Assembly (NCBI GenBank): GCA_030523805.1
Contig: JAUNHS010000045.1
Coordinates: 1-6,415 of the forward strand
Source of the DNA: Acinetobacter sp.
Lineage (GTDB): Bacteria; Pseudomonadota; Gammaproteobacteria; Pseudomonadales; Moraxellaceae
DNA: 6,415 nucleotides
Direction: 5' to 3'
Shown: in pieces, positions 5,907-6,415 of the stretch
Layout: the number at the start of each line of letters is the position of its first letter
Position numbering within the stretch: position 1 is the first letter of the stretch
Made by a program: the position numbers and the translations under genes
The notes under the pieces: generated by a model
Databases searched by the model: none
Seen by the model: only the letters and a program-made list of their open reading frames with translations
What the model was told of the DNA's origin: nothing

Positions 5907-6415
5907 TTATGCCGTTAAATGAATTAAGTTTTTGCCTTGCATTTCTGCTGGAATTGGCACATTCATCAAACTTAAAATGGTCGGTGCGATGTCCGCTAAA
6001 ATACCGCCTTCAGCAATTTCTGCCCCTGTTTGCCCCACATAAATAAATGGTACAGGTTCAGTGGTGTGTTGCGTATGCACTTGACCACTTTCATAATCTT
6101 GCATTTGCTCCACATTACCATGGTCAGCGGTTACAATCATGTGTCCTTTTTGAGCCATCACCGCTTCATAAACACGACCCAAGCAAGTATCCACGGCTTC
6201 TACAGATTTAACTGCAGCTTCAAATACGCCTGTGTGTCCAACCATATCGCCATTGGCATAGTTAGCAATCAATACATCATATTTTCCAGAATTAATGGCA
6301 TCTACCAAGGCATCAGTAACTTCATAAGCACTCATTTCTGGTTTTAAATCATAAGTAGCCACATCTGGCGATTTGATGAGAATGCGTGTTTCGCCTTCAA
6401 ATTCTTCTTCACGTC
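5907..6415 (-). CDS. gpmI: 2,3-bisphosphoglycerate-independent phosphoglycerate mutase, C-terminal third (partial)
   Basis: The 5' part lies beyond the right edge; 168 residues plus the stop are visible, of about 510-515 usual for the family. The frame stays open to the edge, reading [28 protein letters not shown], which matches the GpmI region before the phosphatase domain's metal ligands. Visible motifs are [12 protein letters not shown], whose Asp and His are Mn ligands, TADHGN with the Asp-His ligands of the second Mn, and [15 protein letters not shown], which supplies a further His ligand. The end [23 protein letters not shown] is typical. Family knowledge: this cytoplasmic Mn-dependent enzyme interconverts 3- and 2-phosphoglycerate in glycolysis and gluconeogenesis. 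It is followed by a hairpin terminator and then ctpA. The protein does not start at the GTG at 6360-6362; that codon is an internal valine. Confidence 0.96.
   Translation of the reverse strand, partial: REEEFEGETRILIKSPDVATYDLKPEMSAYEVTDALVDAINSGKYDVLIANYANGDMVGHTGVFEAAVKSVEAVDTCLGRVYEAVMAQKGHMIVTADHGNVEQMQDYESGQVHTQHTTEPVPFIYVGQTGAEIAEGGILADIAPTILSLMNVPIPAEMQGKNLIHLTA

Overview
The window looks like chromosomal DNA from a gammaproteobacterium of the family Moraxellaceae, most likely Acinetobacter or a close relative. The base composition is moderately AT-rich. The strongest lineage marker is a 297-residue reductase that matches, from memory, the fatty acyl-CoA reductase Acr1 of Acinetobacter baylyi almost throughout. 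The 561-residue IlvD and the adjacency of gpmI and a carboxyl-terminal processing protease are also compatible with that group. The exact species cannot be set from the sequence alone.

Layout, left to right. Positions 1-98 hold the last residues of a plus-strand MFS transporter. A strong bidirectional hairpin terminator (98-124) separates it from everything else, which is all on the minus strand. In minus-strand (right-to-left) transcription order the genes are: gpmI (partial, entering from the right edge), its terminator, a ctpA-type S41 protease, ilvD with a terminator behind it, the ribosome-assembly GTPase ysxC/engB, a 243-bp gene-free gap, acr1, a small unknown membrane protein, and yacG. 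The last two are only 11 bp apart and look co-transcribed. Plausible sigma70-type promoters lie before ctpA, ilvD, ysxC and acr1. There is no stretch above 300 bp without a gene.

The genes are mostly unrelated housekeeping functions: glycolysis (gpmI), periplasmic proteolysis (ctpA), branched-chain amino acid synthesis (ilvD), 50S ribosome assembly (ysxC), storage lipid/wax ester synthesis (acr1) and gyrase modulation (yacG). They look like separate short transcription units, not one pathway.

The most unusual part is the gap between ysxC and acr1. It carries two perfect DnaA boxes (TTATCCACA), a third one-mismatch box in opposite orientation that overlaps the ysxC stop codon, and two degenerate boxes phased exactly 12 bp apart and 12 bp from the first perfect box. 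No replication gene is nearby, so this could be a DnaA-titrating or DnaA-reactivating site (datA/DARS-like), a DnaA-controlled regulatory region for acr1, or, less likely, part of an origin. No mobile element, CRISPR array, tRNA or rRNA was seen.
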